DNA from: Actinomycetes bacterium
Lineage (GTDB): Bacteria; Actinomycetota; Actinomycetes; Actinomycetales; Cellulomonadaceae
Reading direction: 5' to 3'
Assembly (NCBI GenBank): GCA_023438885.1
Contig: JAEXPS010000244.1
Location: 1 to 11,870 of the forward strand
DNA: 11,870 bases
Part shown: piece by piece, positions 6,306-11,870 of the stretch
Numbering within the stretch: the stretch's first letter is position 1
Layout: each line of letters starts with the position of its first letter
Translations under genes and position numbers: made by a program
The notes under the pieces: generated by a model
Databases searched by the model: none
Told to the model about the DNA's origin: nothing
What the model saw: only the letters and a program-made list of their open reading frames with translations

Positions 6306-6721
6306 CGCTGCACCACCGCCAGCGGGTAGGCGAGGAACTGGAACCCGACCGACGCGTCGTGCTCAGGCGTGAACGCCTGGTACAGGAGGCCGCCTCGGTC
6401 GACGAGCAGCGCCGGCACGCCGGTGCTCTGGAGCACCATCACCGCCGGGCCGGTTGACCGGCGCATGAACTCCACCGCGTCACCCGGCAGGTGCAGCATC
6501 ATCACCGGGTAGCCAGCCGTCGGTCTGGCCGCCAGCGCGGCGTCGAGCTCGACGAGCTGGCGGTCGATGAAGTCGATGTCGGCTTGGAGCTCGGCGGCGC
6601 GGTGCTGGCAGCCGGCGAGCTCGGCGACGAGGTCGGGGCGTTCGCCGAACAGCTGGTCGCGGCGTGCCTCGAGGGCGATCTGCACGGCCGGGGTCTCAGC
6701 CGTGTCGGGTGTGACGGTCAC
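6302..6721 (-). CDS. Hypothetical coiled-coil protein, 139 residues
   Basis: The GTG at 6721 overlaps the preceding stop (GTGA), and the stop overlaps the next ATG. Residues 15-65 are a long amphipathic helix, probably a coiled coil (ALEARRDQLFGERPDLVAEL, then QADIDFIDRQLVELDAAL). The remainder, from GYPVMMLHLPGD to the end, looks like beta strands (PAVMVLQSTGVPALLV, FQFLAYPLAVVQR). It could oligomerise through the helix. No family recognised. Confidence 0.8.
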   Translation of the reverse strand: MTVTPDTAETPAVQIALEARRDQLFGERPDLVAELAGCQHRAAELQADIDFIDRQLVELDAALAARPTAGYPVMMLHLPGDAVEFMRRSTGPAVMVLQSTGVPALLVDRGGLLYQAFTPEHDASVGFQFLAYPLAVVQR

Positions 6722-6966
6722 TGTGTGCCTCCAGGTGTCGGGTTGGAGATGGCGGCGAGGAGCTGGGTCGCCTGGCGCTCGACGTCGGAGAGCCGGGCGA
6801 TCGCGATCGTGTTGGCGGCGCGGGCGGCCGCGAGCGCTTCGGAGGCCTTGCGCAGGTGGGCGCAGGCGGCGAGGAGGTTGTCGAGCACGTCGGCGACCGT
6901 GGGCTGGTCGTCGACGGGCGGCTCGGCCGGCGGCGGGCCGGCGGGGATGACGGCCTCGATGCTCAC
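6718..6966 (-). CDS. Hypothetical helical protein, 82 residues
   Basis: GTG at 6966 forms a GTGA overlap with the second ParB-like gene; a longer frame would overlap that gene by about 100 nt and is Arg-rich, so it is rejected. After a Pro-rich start (PAGPPPAEPPVDDQP) comes a long alanine-rich helical region, residues 22-72, with heptad-like leucines (VLDNLLAACAHLRKASEALA). The end is Pro/Gly-rich. It may be a small oligomerising or accessory protein; no family recognised. Confidence 0.78.
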   Translation of the reverse strand: MSIEAVIPAGPPPAEPPVDDQPTVADVLDNLLAACAHLRKASEALAAARAANTIAIARLSDVERQATQLLAAISNPTPGGTQ

Positions 6967-7814
6967 GCCGTCGTCCCGCAGATGGGGCAGGCGCCCGACG
7001 CGGCGTTGATGCCGGCGAGGTGCTGGCGCTCGTCGGCGCGGATGACGGACTCCCAGCACTCGCCGCACGCCAGCCCGCCGACCAGGCGGCCGGCTTTGTG
7101 CGCGAGGCGGCGGCAGCGGGCCGCGGCGAGCTTGGCCAGTGAGTGGTCCGGGCTGAGGTGCCAGGCCCGGCCGGTGCCGGTCTTGCGGACCGTCCCGGCG
7201 GCGATGCGGGCCATACGCACGCCGGCGACGACGCCGAGGCGCTTGGCGCGGATGGCCTCCTGCTCCTCGACCGGCAGGGACAGGAGCGCGATCCGCCCCG
7301 ACACGGTGATCTGCGAGAGGCCGACGCGGCCGCCGACCTCGGCGTCGGACAAGCCGCCCATCTTCTTCAGCCGCAGCAGCGCCCGAGCCTCCTCGATCGG
7401 GTCCAGGCCGGCGCGCTGCCCGTTCTCGACGAGCATCTTGGCCAGGACGTCGTCAGGCGGCATGTCGCGGCGCACGATGACCTCGATGCGGCGCCAGCCC
7501 AGCCGGCGAGCGGCCTCGTGCCGGCGGTGCCCGGCCACGATCACCAGCTGCTCGTCGCCGGCCTTGCGGACGATGAGCGGCTGGATCAGGCCGTGCTCGG
7601 CCATCGACTCCTGCAGCTCGGTCAGGTCACCCAGCGACTCACGCGGGTTGTCCGGGTCCGGGGACACCAGGTCGAGGAGCACCTCGACCAGCTGACCCTC
7701 CGCCGGCAGGGCCACCGGAACGGTGCCCGCGACCGTCGAGGGTCGCGGCGCCGGCTTCGGTGCCGGGCCGTGCGCCGCGGTGACCGCGGCCTCCAACGCA
7801 CTCAGGTTGCTCAT
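6963..7814 (-). CDS. ParB-like nuclease-domain protein with C-terminal zinc ribbon
   Basis: ParB-fold proteins bind CTP and DNA or act as nucleases. This 283-residue protein has the N-terminal domain at about 42-135: PDPDNPRESLGDLTELQESM, GLIQPLIVR and then IVAGHRRHEAARRLG (93-106), the arginine patch. MLVENGQRAGLDPIEEARAL (127-146) and the helix-turn-helix GLSDAEVGGRVGLSQITVSG (154-173) follow. The C-terminus has CxxC pairs at 250/253 and 276/279 (CGEC, CPIC), a zinc ribbon unlike the dimerising domain of standard ParB. The ATG at 7814 gives an ATGA overlap; about 85 extra residues upstream are a shadow of the WhiB gene. No ParA gene is near, so DNA organisation, transcription control or nuclease activity is likelier than plasmid-type partition. 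Confidence 0.9.
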   Translation of the reverse strand: MSNLSALEAAVTAAHGPAPKPAPRPSTVAGTVPVALPAEGQLVEVLLDLVSPDPDNPRESLGDLTELQESMAEHGLIQPLIVRKAGDEQLVIVAGHRRHEAARRLGWRRIEVIVRRDMPPDDVLAKMLVENGQRAGLDPIEEARALLRLKKMGGLSDAEVGGRVGLSQITVSGRIALLSLPVEEQEAIRAKRLGVVAGVRMARIAAGTVRKTGTGRAWHLSPDHSLAKLAAARCRRLAHKAGRLVGGLACGECWESVIRADERQHLAGINAASGACPICGTTA

Positions 7815-8164
7815 GACTCCTCGCTTTCCACGTCGACGGCCTTCTCGCCGGGCTCGTAGGGCACCCGGACCGGGAGGCCGAACTTGCGCTGCAGGGCGCG
7901 ACGCTCGCTGCGCGTCAGGCCGCCCCAGATCCCATGCACCGGGTTCGTCAGCGCCCACGCCGTACACGGACGCAGCAGCGGACAGCCCTGGCAGATCTCC
8001 TTGGCCCGATCCGTGGCCGCCCCGCCGCCGGCGAGCGAGAACCACAGCTCCGGGTTGTGCTCCGCGCACGCCGCCCGGGTGCTGCCAGCCAGGAACTCAG
8101 GCAGCCCCAGGCCGAGCGAGGGGTGAGACTCTCCTCGCTCGACCGCAGGCGACGTCGCATCCAT
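7811..8164 (-). CDS. whiB: WhiB-family iron-sulfur transcription regulator
   Basis: WhiB proteins are actinobacterial and actinophage regulators that hold a [4Fe-4S] cluster and act with the main sigma factor. This 117-residue protein has the four cysteines C33, C58, C61 and C67 (C-x24-CQGCPLLRPC) and the GIWGG turn at 78-82, followed by a basic helix (TRSERRALQRK) that would contact DNA. The acidic C-terminus ends in DVESEES. I chose the ATG at 8164 because it makes a TGATG overlap with the ParB gene and leaves the usual length; the longer frame is an Arg-rich shadow. It lies between two ParB-like genes. In mycobacteriophage TM4 a WhiB protein down-regulates host whiB2 and is linked to superinfection exclusion; a similar job is possible here. 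Confidence 0.95.
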   Translation of the reverse strand: MDATSPAVERGESHPSLGLGLPEFLAGSTRAACAEHNPELWFSLAGGGAATDRAKEICQGCPLLRPCTAWALTNPVHGIWGGLTRSERRALQRKFGLPVRVPYEPGEKAVDVESEES

Positions 8165-9753
8165 CAGTCGTCTTCGCCCTCGTCGCTGTCGCCCTCGTCG
8201 TCGCCGTCCTGGTTCACGTCGACGATGGCGACGAACTGCTCCGTCACCGGCGGGTTGATCGCCTCGGCTTCCTCCGACGAGACCCCGTATCCCAGGTCCT
8301 CGAGCAGCCCGTAGTAGGCCCCCGTGCTCGACTCCGCGTACCCGCTGACGCCCAGCTGGTCCTCCTCGACGAGGACTGCGAACGCGAGCAGCTGGTGACC
8401 GGTGTCCAGCGCGTCGATCGCCGCGTACACCACGGCGTCGTCCTCGTCGGCCGACGTGTCGTTGCCGAATGGCTCGATGCCGAGCCACTTCAGCAGCTCG
8501 TCGCGGTCGGGGTAGTGGCCGTCCTCCGTCCAGAGCGTGCGCAGCTCACGACGGGCGACGAACGCGGTCAGCGCGGCGGTCTGCTTCGCGGTGAGCGTGC
8601 GGACCTTGAGCCCGGCGACGAACTCCGCACGCAGCCCCGTGAAGCGCTCGTGCCGCGCTACCAGAGCCGCGTAGGCGGCCTCGCGCTCGGCTCGCTGCCG
8701 CTCCCACTCGGGATCCGCCGCTGGCCGGCTGCTGCCTGGCCGCGCCGTCTCCTCGTCGGCCAGCGGCCGGAAGAGGTACAGGTTGTCGTCCCAGGTCGAG
8801 TGGTACACCCGGAAGACCCAGCCGGATCCGGCCGCTGCTGACTGCTCCACGAAGCGCTGGACGCCGCGGTGGCTGAGCCCGTTCTTGAGCTCCCAGCGGC
8901 CCAGGGAGTCGGCCCGGAGCATGCCGTCCGGGGTCACCCCCGCGTACCCGTCGTTGGCGGGGTTGTCGATCTTCGTCACGCCGGCGGCCTCGAGCTGGGT
9001 CACCAGGTGCTCGAGCGTGACCTGGATCGTCCGCTTCTCCACGGCCTTCGCCAGTTCGTTCTCGAAGTCCTTGCTCCCGAGGACCTTCGCCAGCTGCTCG
9101 ACGAGCGTCGGGTCGTCCTCGAACTCCTCAAGCCGCGCGGCCTGCTCGAGCGTCGCCTGTCCCCGGTGCAGCTTCTCCCGGGCCTTCTCCGGCAGGGCGA
9201 CCAGCTTCAGCCGGCGTCGCACCGTCGACTCGCTGCGGCCCGTCTCTCGCGCGATGGCGTCGACGTCGAGCCCGAGGTCCAGCAGACCCTGGTAGCCGTC
9301 CGCCTCCTCGACCGGGGACAGGTCGGCGCGCTGGACGTTCTCCACGAGCATCAGCTCGAGCTGCTGCGCCGGCGTCAACGCGTCGTCGATGATCGCGGGC
9401 ACCGTGGTGCGGCCCGCGAGCGCGGCGGCCGCGGCGCGGCGGTGCCCGATGACGGTGACGTAGCCATAGGGCATGCCGTCGGTGTCCTGGCGGGTCTCGC
9501 CGGCGAAGTCGGGGACGTTGTAGACGGGCACGACGGTCAGGGGCTGGCGGATCCCGACGGTGCGGATCGAGTCCGCGATCTCGGTCAGGTCGCCCAGGTC
9601 GCGGCGCGGGTTGCTTGGGTGGGGGTACAGCTCGTCGATGGAGATCTCGACGAGCCGCGGCAGGGCACCGGTGAGCTCGTCGAGCGCGGCGGAGACCTTG
9701 CCCACCTGGGCGACCGGGTCGGGGACCTCGGTGCGCTTCGTCCGGCCGGCCAT
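8164..9753 (-). CDS. parB: ParB/Spo0J-family protein with long C-terminal extension
   Basis: This is the largest gene in the window (529 residues). The ParB N-terminal domain covers about 35-145: IDELYPHPSNPRRDLGDLTE, GIRQPLTVV, YVTVIGHRRAAAAALAG (98-114; the GHRR patch corresponds to the GERRxRA CTP motif) and LMLVENVQRADLSPVEEADG (134-153). A helix-turn-helix follows at about 163-183 (VDAIARETGRSESTVRRRLK). The remaining roughly 320 residues are not a standard ParB C-terminus. They include a charged helical stretch (about 365-390) and an acidic tail (DGDDEGDSDEGEDD). The ATG at 9753 shares its base with the preceding stop (TGATG). Clamp formation on DNA is plausible, but no ParA or clear parS is seen. 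The extension may give a phage-specific function. Confidence 0.92.
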   Translation of the reverse strand: MAGRTKRTEVPDPVAQVGKVSAALDELTGALPRLVEISIDELYPHPSNPRRDLGDLTEIADSIRTVGIRQPLTVVPVYNVPDFAGETRQDTDGMPYGYVTVIGHRRAAAAALAGRTTVPAIIDDALTPAQQLELMLVENVQRADLSPVEEADGYQGLLDLGLDVDAIARETGRSESTVRRRLKLVALPEKAREKLHRGQATLEQAARLEEFEDDPTLVEQLAKVLGSKDFENELAKAVEKRTIQVTLEHLVTQLEAAGVTKIDNPANDGYAGVTPDGMLRADSLGRWELKNGLSHRGVQRFVEQSAAAGSGWVFRVYHSTWDDNLYLFRPLADEETARPGSSRPAADPEWERQRAEREAAYAALVARHERFTGLRAEFVAGLKVRTLTAKQTAALTAFVARRELRTLWTEDGHYPDRDELLKWLGIEPFGNDTSADEDDAVVYAAIDALDTGHQLLAFAVLVEEDQLGVSGYAESSTGAYYGLLEDLGYGVSSEEAEAINPPVTEQFVAIVDVNQDGDDEGDSDEGEDD

Positions 9754-10268
9754 CAGTGCTGCCCGCCGGCGCTCGTGGGGGCGGTGTAGGTGTAGTGGTC
9801 GGCCGGGTATGGGCCGCCCTCGGTGCCGATGATGTCGATCCAGATCTGGTCGCCCTCGACCCGGGTCACGGGCCGCGGGTCGAGGCCCATGGTCTTGTGC
9901 CAGGCCAGGTAGCCGACGGTGGGCGGCACCGGCTCGGCGGAAGGCTGGTGGTCGATGGTCTCGATCGCGGCGAGGAGCAGTGCGGCCGCGGTGGCGAGGT
10001 TCGTTCGCGCGTTGCCCGCGATGTCATCGGCGGCGGGGTAGGCGGCGTCGAGGATGCGATTGGCCGCGTGGTCGACGATGCGGACGAGGTCCGCTGCGTC
10101 GTCGAACTCGACGGCCTGGCGTGCGGCCAGGACGTCGACGACTGCAGCCACGGTGGCGTCGGACGCGTCAGCCAGCGCGACGAGCGCGCGGCCCTTGATC
10201 GCGGGTTGGCCGTCCTCGAGCTGCAGCGTGATCGTGTGGGGGACGGGTGGGGCGGTGGTGTCGGTCAC
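9753..10268 (-). CDS. Hypothetical protein, 171 residues
   Basis: This gene begins a new translational unit. GTG at 10268 has AGGAG 7 nt upstream, after a 36-nt gap. The first part has a Thr/Pro-rich start and LQLEDGQPAIKGRALVAL, then Ala-rich helices (about 30-110) with DDAADLVRIVDHAANRILDA and NLATAAALLLAAIETI. Residues 118-150 contain GYLAWHKTMGLDPRP and strands such as GDQIWIDIIG, followed by PADHYTYTAP. There are no cysteines and no secure membrane span. The stop shares one base with the ParB start, so the two are probably co-translated. No family recognised. Confidence 0.8.
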   Translation of the reverse strand: MTDTTAPPVPHTITLQLEDGQPAIKGRALVALADASDATVAAVVDVLAARQAVEFDDAADLVRIVDHAANRILDAAYPAADDIAGNARTNLATAAALLLAAIETIDHQPSAEPVPPTVGYLAWHKTMGLDPRPVTRVEGDQIWIDIIGTEGGPYPADHYTYTAPTSAGGQH

Positions 10269-10275
10269 CGTGGTG

Positions 10276-10288
10276 CTCCTGTCGGGTG
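10276..10288 (-). promoter_or_regulatory. Ribosome binding site with abutting CACCCGAC element
   Basis: On the minus strand CACCCGAC (10288-10281) directly abuts AGGAG (10280-10276), which stands 7 nt before the GTG at 10268. This defines the start of the 171-residue gene. The same octamer lies before the ribosome binding site at 11203-11208. Confidence 0.65.
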
Positions 10289-10304
10289 TCGGGATGGGGT
10301 GGGA

Positions 10305-10556
10305 CTAGTCGGGAAGGGAGTCGTCGGCCGCGGCGCGCATCGCGGCGTCGCGTGGGGGGCGGCCGCGGCGGAAGCCGAGGCGGCGCAGCCGCTCGAGGTG
10401 GGCCCGCTCGGCCTCGGCCTGCCGGCGGGCCCGCTCCTCGGCGGCGGCCTGCTCTGCCCGGCAGATCGGGCACCACGGCTCACCGGAGGGCATGCGGCCC
10501 GCCAGGCCGCCGTGCTCGCACACAGGACCGGTCAGCAGCGCCTCGATCTGGCTCAC
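10305..10556 (-). CDS. Small zinc-knuckle protein, 83 residues
   Basis: GTG at 10556 overlaps the upstream stop (GTGA); the gene ends in TAG, one of the few non-TGA stops here. The N-terminal 35 residues hold C13-E-H15 and C29-P-I-C32 in GEPWCPICRAEQ, a probable single zinc site. The rest is a charged helix (EERARRQAEAERAHLERLRR) and a basic segment (GFRRGRPPR). Short CPIC proteins with an Arg/Ala helix are common in actinophage genomes and have no established function. Nucleic-acid binding is plausible. Confidence 0.8.
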   Translation of the reverse strand: MSQIEALLTGPVCEHGGLAGRMPSGEPWCPICRAEQAAAEERARRQAEAERAHLERLRRLGFRRGRPPRDAAMRAAADDSLPD

Positions 10557-11026
10557 GTCACGCCACCGCCAGGAGGTCGCGAGCGGTGCTGGCGACGGCG
10601 GGTGCCCTCACGCCACGACATCCAGACCTGAGCGGCGAGCGATGCCCCGACCAGGGCCAGGCAGATCCGCACGATCCAGTCGCCGACCGGGTCGGGCTGC
10701 GGGCTGGGTGCCCACCACTCGACGAGGACGATCCCGACCAGGCCGCCGAAGCCCATGCCGGCGGCGATCATCGCAGCGCCGGCGAGGCGGCCGGGGCGCT
10801 CGTGCTGCGGGACGCGCTCGACGGCCGGCTCCGGGTCGGTCTGCGCGGTAACGAAGCCGAAGCGGCGCAGCAGGACGAGATCGTTCAGGTCGCGGGGCGT
10901 GATCACCGTCGGCGGCGCGTCGACAGTGGCCTTCGCGCGGGCCTCGTCAATGAGGGCGAGCACGTCGCGGGCGGCATCGTCGAGCTCGTCGCCAGGCCGG
11001 AACTCGGTGTGGTCGTCGGCGCTCAC
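10553..11026 (-). CDS. Small two-pass membrane protein, 157 residues
   Basis: GTG at 11026 gives a GTGA overlap with the 56-residue gene; the longer frame adds a Pro/Arg-rich shadow and is rejected. Residues 1-78 are soluble and charged, with a helix DVLALIDEARAKA and then LNDLVLLRRFGFVTA. Two hydrophobic spans follow, at about 81-103 (GAAMIAAGMGFGGLVGIVLV) and 118-138 (WIVRICLALVGASLAAQVW). The C-terminus is Arg-rich (GTRRRQHRSR), which by the positive-inside rule puts both ends in the cytoplasm. The family is unknown. In a phage early operon it could affect the host membrane or superinfection. Confidence 0.82.
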   Translation of the reverse strand: MSADDHTEFRPGDELDDAARDVLALIDEARAKATVDAPPTVITPRDLNDLVLLRRFGFVTAQTDPEPAVERVPQHERPGRLAGAAMIAAGMGFGGLVGIVLVEWWAPSPQPDPVGDWIVRICLALVGASLAAQVWMSWREGTRRRQHRSRPPGGGVT

Positions 11027-11193
11027 CGCGCGCCCCCGATCATGGCCAGGAGCGCGTTGAGGTCGGATGACTCGAGCATCTGCTGCGCGGTGGGCGTCAG
11101 GCGGCGGTGCCGGCCCCGGCGCGAGACGGACAGGGCGCCGACCAGGTCGCGCCAACGGCGACGAGGTGCGGCGTGACGGGCGGTGGCGTTCAT
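11023..11193 (-). CDS. Small basic protein, 56 residues
   Basis: This short gene is supported by a strong AGGAGG (minus strand, 11208-11203) 9 nt before the ATG and by a GTGA overlap of its TGA with the membrane-protein gene. The N-terminal half is basic (RHAAPRRRWRDLVGALSVSR, then RGRHRRL), and the C-terminal half is a short helix (TAQQMLESSDLNALLAMIG). It could bind nucleic acid or a protein partner. It is the first gene after the hairpin at 11238-11271, so it probably opens a new expression unit. No family recognised. Confidence 0.78.
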   Translation of the reverse strand: MNATARHAAPRRRWRDLVGALSVSRRGRHRRLTPTAQQMLESSDLNALLAMIGGAR

Positions 11194-11202
11194 GGGGTCG
11201 GG

Positions 11203-11220
11203 CCTCCTGGTCGTCGGGTG
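11203..11220 (-). promoter_or_regulatory. Strong ribosome binding site with CACCCGAC element
   Basis: On the minus strand CACCCGAC (11220-11213) is followed after 4 nt by AGGAGG (11208-11203), 9 nt before the ATG at 11193. The octamer matches the one at 10281-10288. No clear -10/-35 promoter can be read in this GC-rich gap. Confidence 0.65.
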
Positions 11221-11237
11221 CTGGGCGAGAGGGAGGA

Positions 11238-11271
11238 GCCGGCCGCGCGAAGGGGGGGCCGCGCGGCCGGC
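11238..11271 (-). terminator. Strong hairpin, probable intrinsic terminator
   Basis: A perfect 12-bp inverted repeat, GCCGGCCGCGCG at 11238-11249 and CGCGCGGCCGGC at 11260-11271, surrounds a 10-nt loop that includes seven G on the plus strand (C on the transcript). It begins 6 nt after the TAG of the 118-residue gene. In the minus-strand transcript it is followed by pyrimidine-rich UCCUCCCUCUC and not by a clean U-run, as is often the case in actinobacteria. It may end or attenuate transcription. A competing 6-bp stem (GGGGCC with GGCCCC, minus strand 11274-11269 and 11260-11255) overlaps it. Confidence 0.65.
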
Positions 11272-11277
11272 CCCGGT

Positions 11278-11634
11278 CTAGGTGGCGGCCGCCTTCACCG
11301 CGGGCGGCTCCGCCCGCAGCAGCGGCCCGTCGGACGGCGCGGGGATCTCCGCGTCGTCGAGGAGCGCCATCAGCTCGCGCATCGCGGTCTGCGCACGGCC
11401 CCAGGCACGGTCGACGTGCTCGACGTTGAGGTCGACGTACCGCTCGAACCCGTCGCGACGGGTCGCCTCTAGCGCCTCGCGCAGATCACCGATCGCACCG
11501 CACGCCGAACCCAGCGCCCGGGCGCGCTTCTCGGCCGGCCCGCCGTGCGCCGACAGGTCGAACACCCGGGCCCGGCGCTGCACGCGGCCGCCGTACACCT
11601 GGGACGGCGTCGGGGTCTGCTCCGGCGCGCTCAC
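11278..11634 (-). CDS. Hypothetical helical protein, 118 residues
   Basis: GTG at 11634 overlaps the upstream stop (GTGA); the longer frame is an Arg/Gly-rich shadow. After a Pro/Thr-rich start comes a basic segment (GGRVQRRARVFDL), then helices at about 35-60 (AEKRARALGSACGAIGDLRE) and 65-95 (YVDLNVEHVDRAWGRAQTAM, RELMALLDD). The end is Pro/Ala-rich. It resembles a small helical-bundle protein; no family recognised. The TAG stop is followed at once by the hairpin, so this may be the last gene of the upstream unit. Confidence 0.8.
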   Translation of the reverse strand: MSAPEQTPTPSQVYGGRVQRRARVFDLSAHGGPAEKRARALGSACGAIGDLREALEATRRDGFERYVDLNVEHVDRAWGRAQTAMRELMALLDDAEIPAPSDGPLLRAEPPAVKAAAT

Positions 11635-11849
11635 CGAGCACCGCCCAGCGAGGCCGGCGGGACCCCGAGCCACACGTTCAGCACCTGGGCGCCGTGCGTC
11701 GTGCGCACCCGCACCGAGATCTCCGCCGCGGGATCCGGCTGCACATCGACCCACAGGCGGACGTCGTCGATGTCCTCTATCCCGATGCCGTACCGGTCCG
11801 TGAGCGCCGACAACAGGTGCGCCACCGCGCGGCTCAACGGCAGATCCAC
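11631..11849 (-). CDS. Hypothetical protein, 72 residues, possibly 5'-truncated by the window
   Basis: The frame ends in TGA, overlapping the next GTG. The first start codon inside the window is GTG at 11849, but it lacks a visible ribosome binding site and the frame stays open to the right edge, so the true start may lie outside. The sequence has a helix (SRAVAHLLSALTDRYG), then IGIEDIDDVRLWVDVQPD and strands ISVRVRTTHGAQVLNVWLG. No family recognised. Another frame ending in TGA at 11836-11834 could be the tail of an upstream gene, overlapping this GTG by 16 nt. Confidence 0.65.
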   Translation of the reverse strand: MDLPLSRAVAHLLSALTDRYGIGIEDIDDVRLWVDVQPDPAAEISVRVRTTHGAQVLNVWLGVPPASLGGAR

Positions 11850-11870
11850 TGCGCCGGTCGGGGACGACGG

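Noticed and set aside
7811..8488. Long version of the WhiB protein with about 108 extra residues
   Set aside because: The extra part is an Arg/Gly-rich shadow of the large ParB gene; the ATG at 8164 gives normal WhiB length and a TGATG junction.
6963..9753. Complete ParABS partition locus of a phage-plasmid
   Set aside because: No ParA-type ATPase gene and no convincing parS cluster are present in the window.
7723..9789. Plus-strand open frames of 372 and 306 codons
   Set aside because: They mirror the WhiB and ParB-family genes; their products are Arg- or Val/Leu-rich without recognisable motifs.

Overview
The window is very GC-rich. All genes I can support lie on the minus strand, so transcription runs from the right end (11870) to the left end (1). 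Twenty-five genes tile almost the whole window. Of the 24 junctions between them, 21 overlap: most by 4 nt (ATGA or GTGA), a few by 1 nt (TGATG) and one by 8 nt. GTG is a very common start. Small, densely overlapping genes of mostly unknown function, mixed with a WhiB-family regulator, two ParB-like proteins, a RusA-type resolvase, an HNH endonuclease and a Gp37/Gp68 (DUF5131) protein, are typical of the non-structural (early or replication) region of an actinobacteriophage or prophage. No virion, lysis, integrase, tRNA or DNA polymerase gene is visible. I cannot name the host genus.

Layout in transcription order. (1) 11849-10305: five small genes, including one two-pass membrane protein and a small basic protein. 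A strong 12-bp hairpin at 11238-11271 separates the first two from the rest. (2) 10268-6963: an unknown protein, a 529-residue ParB-family protein, a WhiB-like iron-sulfur protein and a second ParB-like protein with a C-terminal zinc ribbon. (3) 6966-5377: three small proteins of unknown function, then a helix-turn-helix protein. (4) 5380-3460: a possible nucleotide/base-handling block, made of a nucleoside 2-deoxyribosyltransferase-like protein, a DUF5131 radical-SAM-like protein and an ASCH-domain protein. (5) 3463-2712: an unknown protein and a RusA-like Holliday junction resolvase. (6) 2715-955: six small proteins, three of them rich in CxxC zinc-knuckle motifs, ending in a 28-residue arginine-rich peptide. 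(7) 927 to beyond the left edge: a protein with an N-terminal domain resembling phage replication-initiator/organiser proteins, followed by an HNH nuclease domain. Its low-complexity tail is encoded by helically phased ACCCGAC repeats.

The gene content suggests control of transcription (WhiB, HTH), DNA organisation (ParB-like proteins), resolution of recombination or replication intermediates (RusA), nucleotide or base chemistry (the deoxyribosyltransferase/DUF5131/ASCH block) and DNA cleavage or replication (HNH). All are probably co-expressed from one or a few promoters, most of which lie outside the window. Only three gaps between genes carry a stand-alone ribosome binding site, and a similar ACCCGA element sits just upstream of the Shine-Dalgarno sequence in each.
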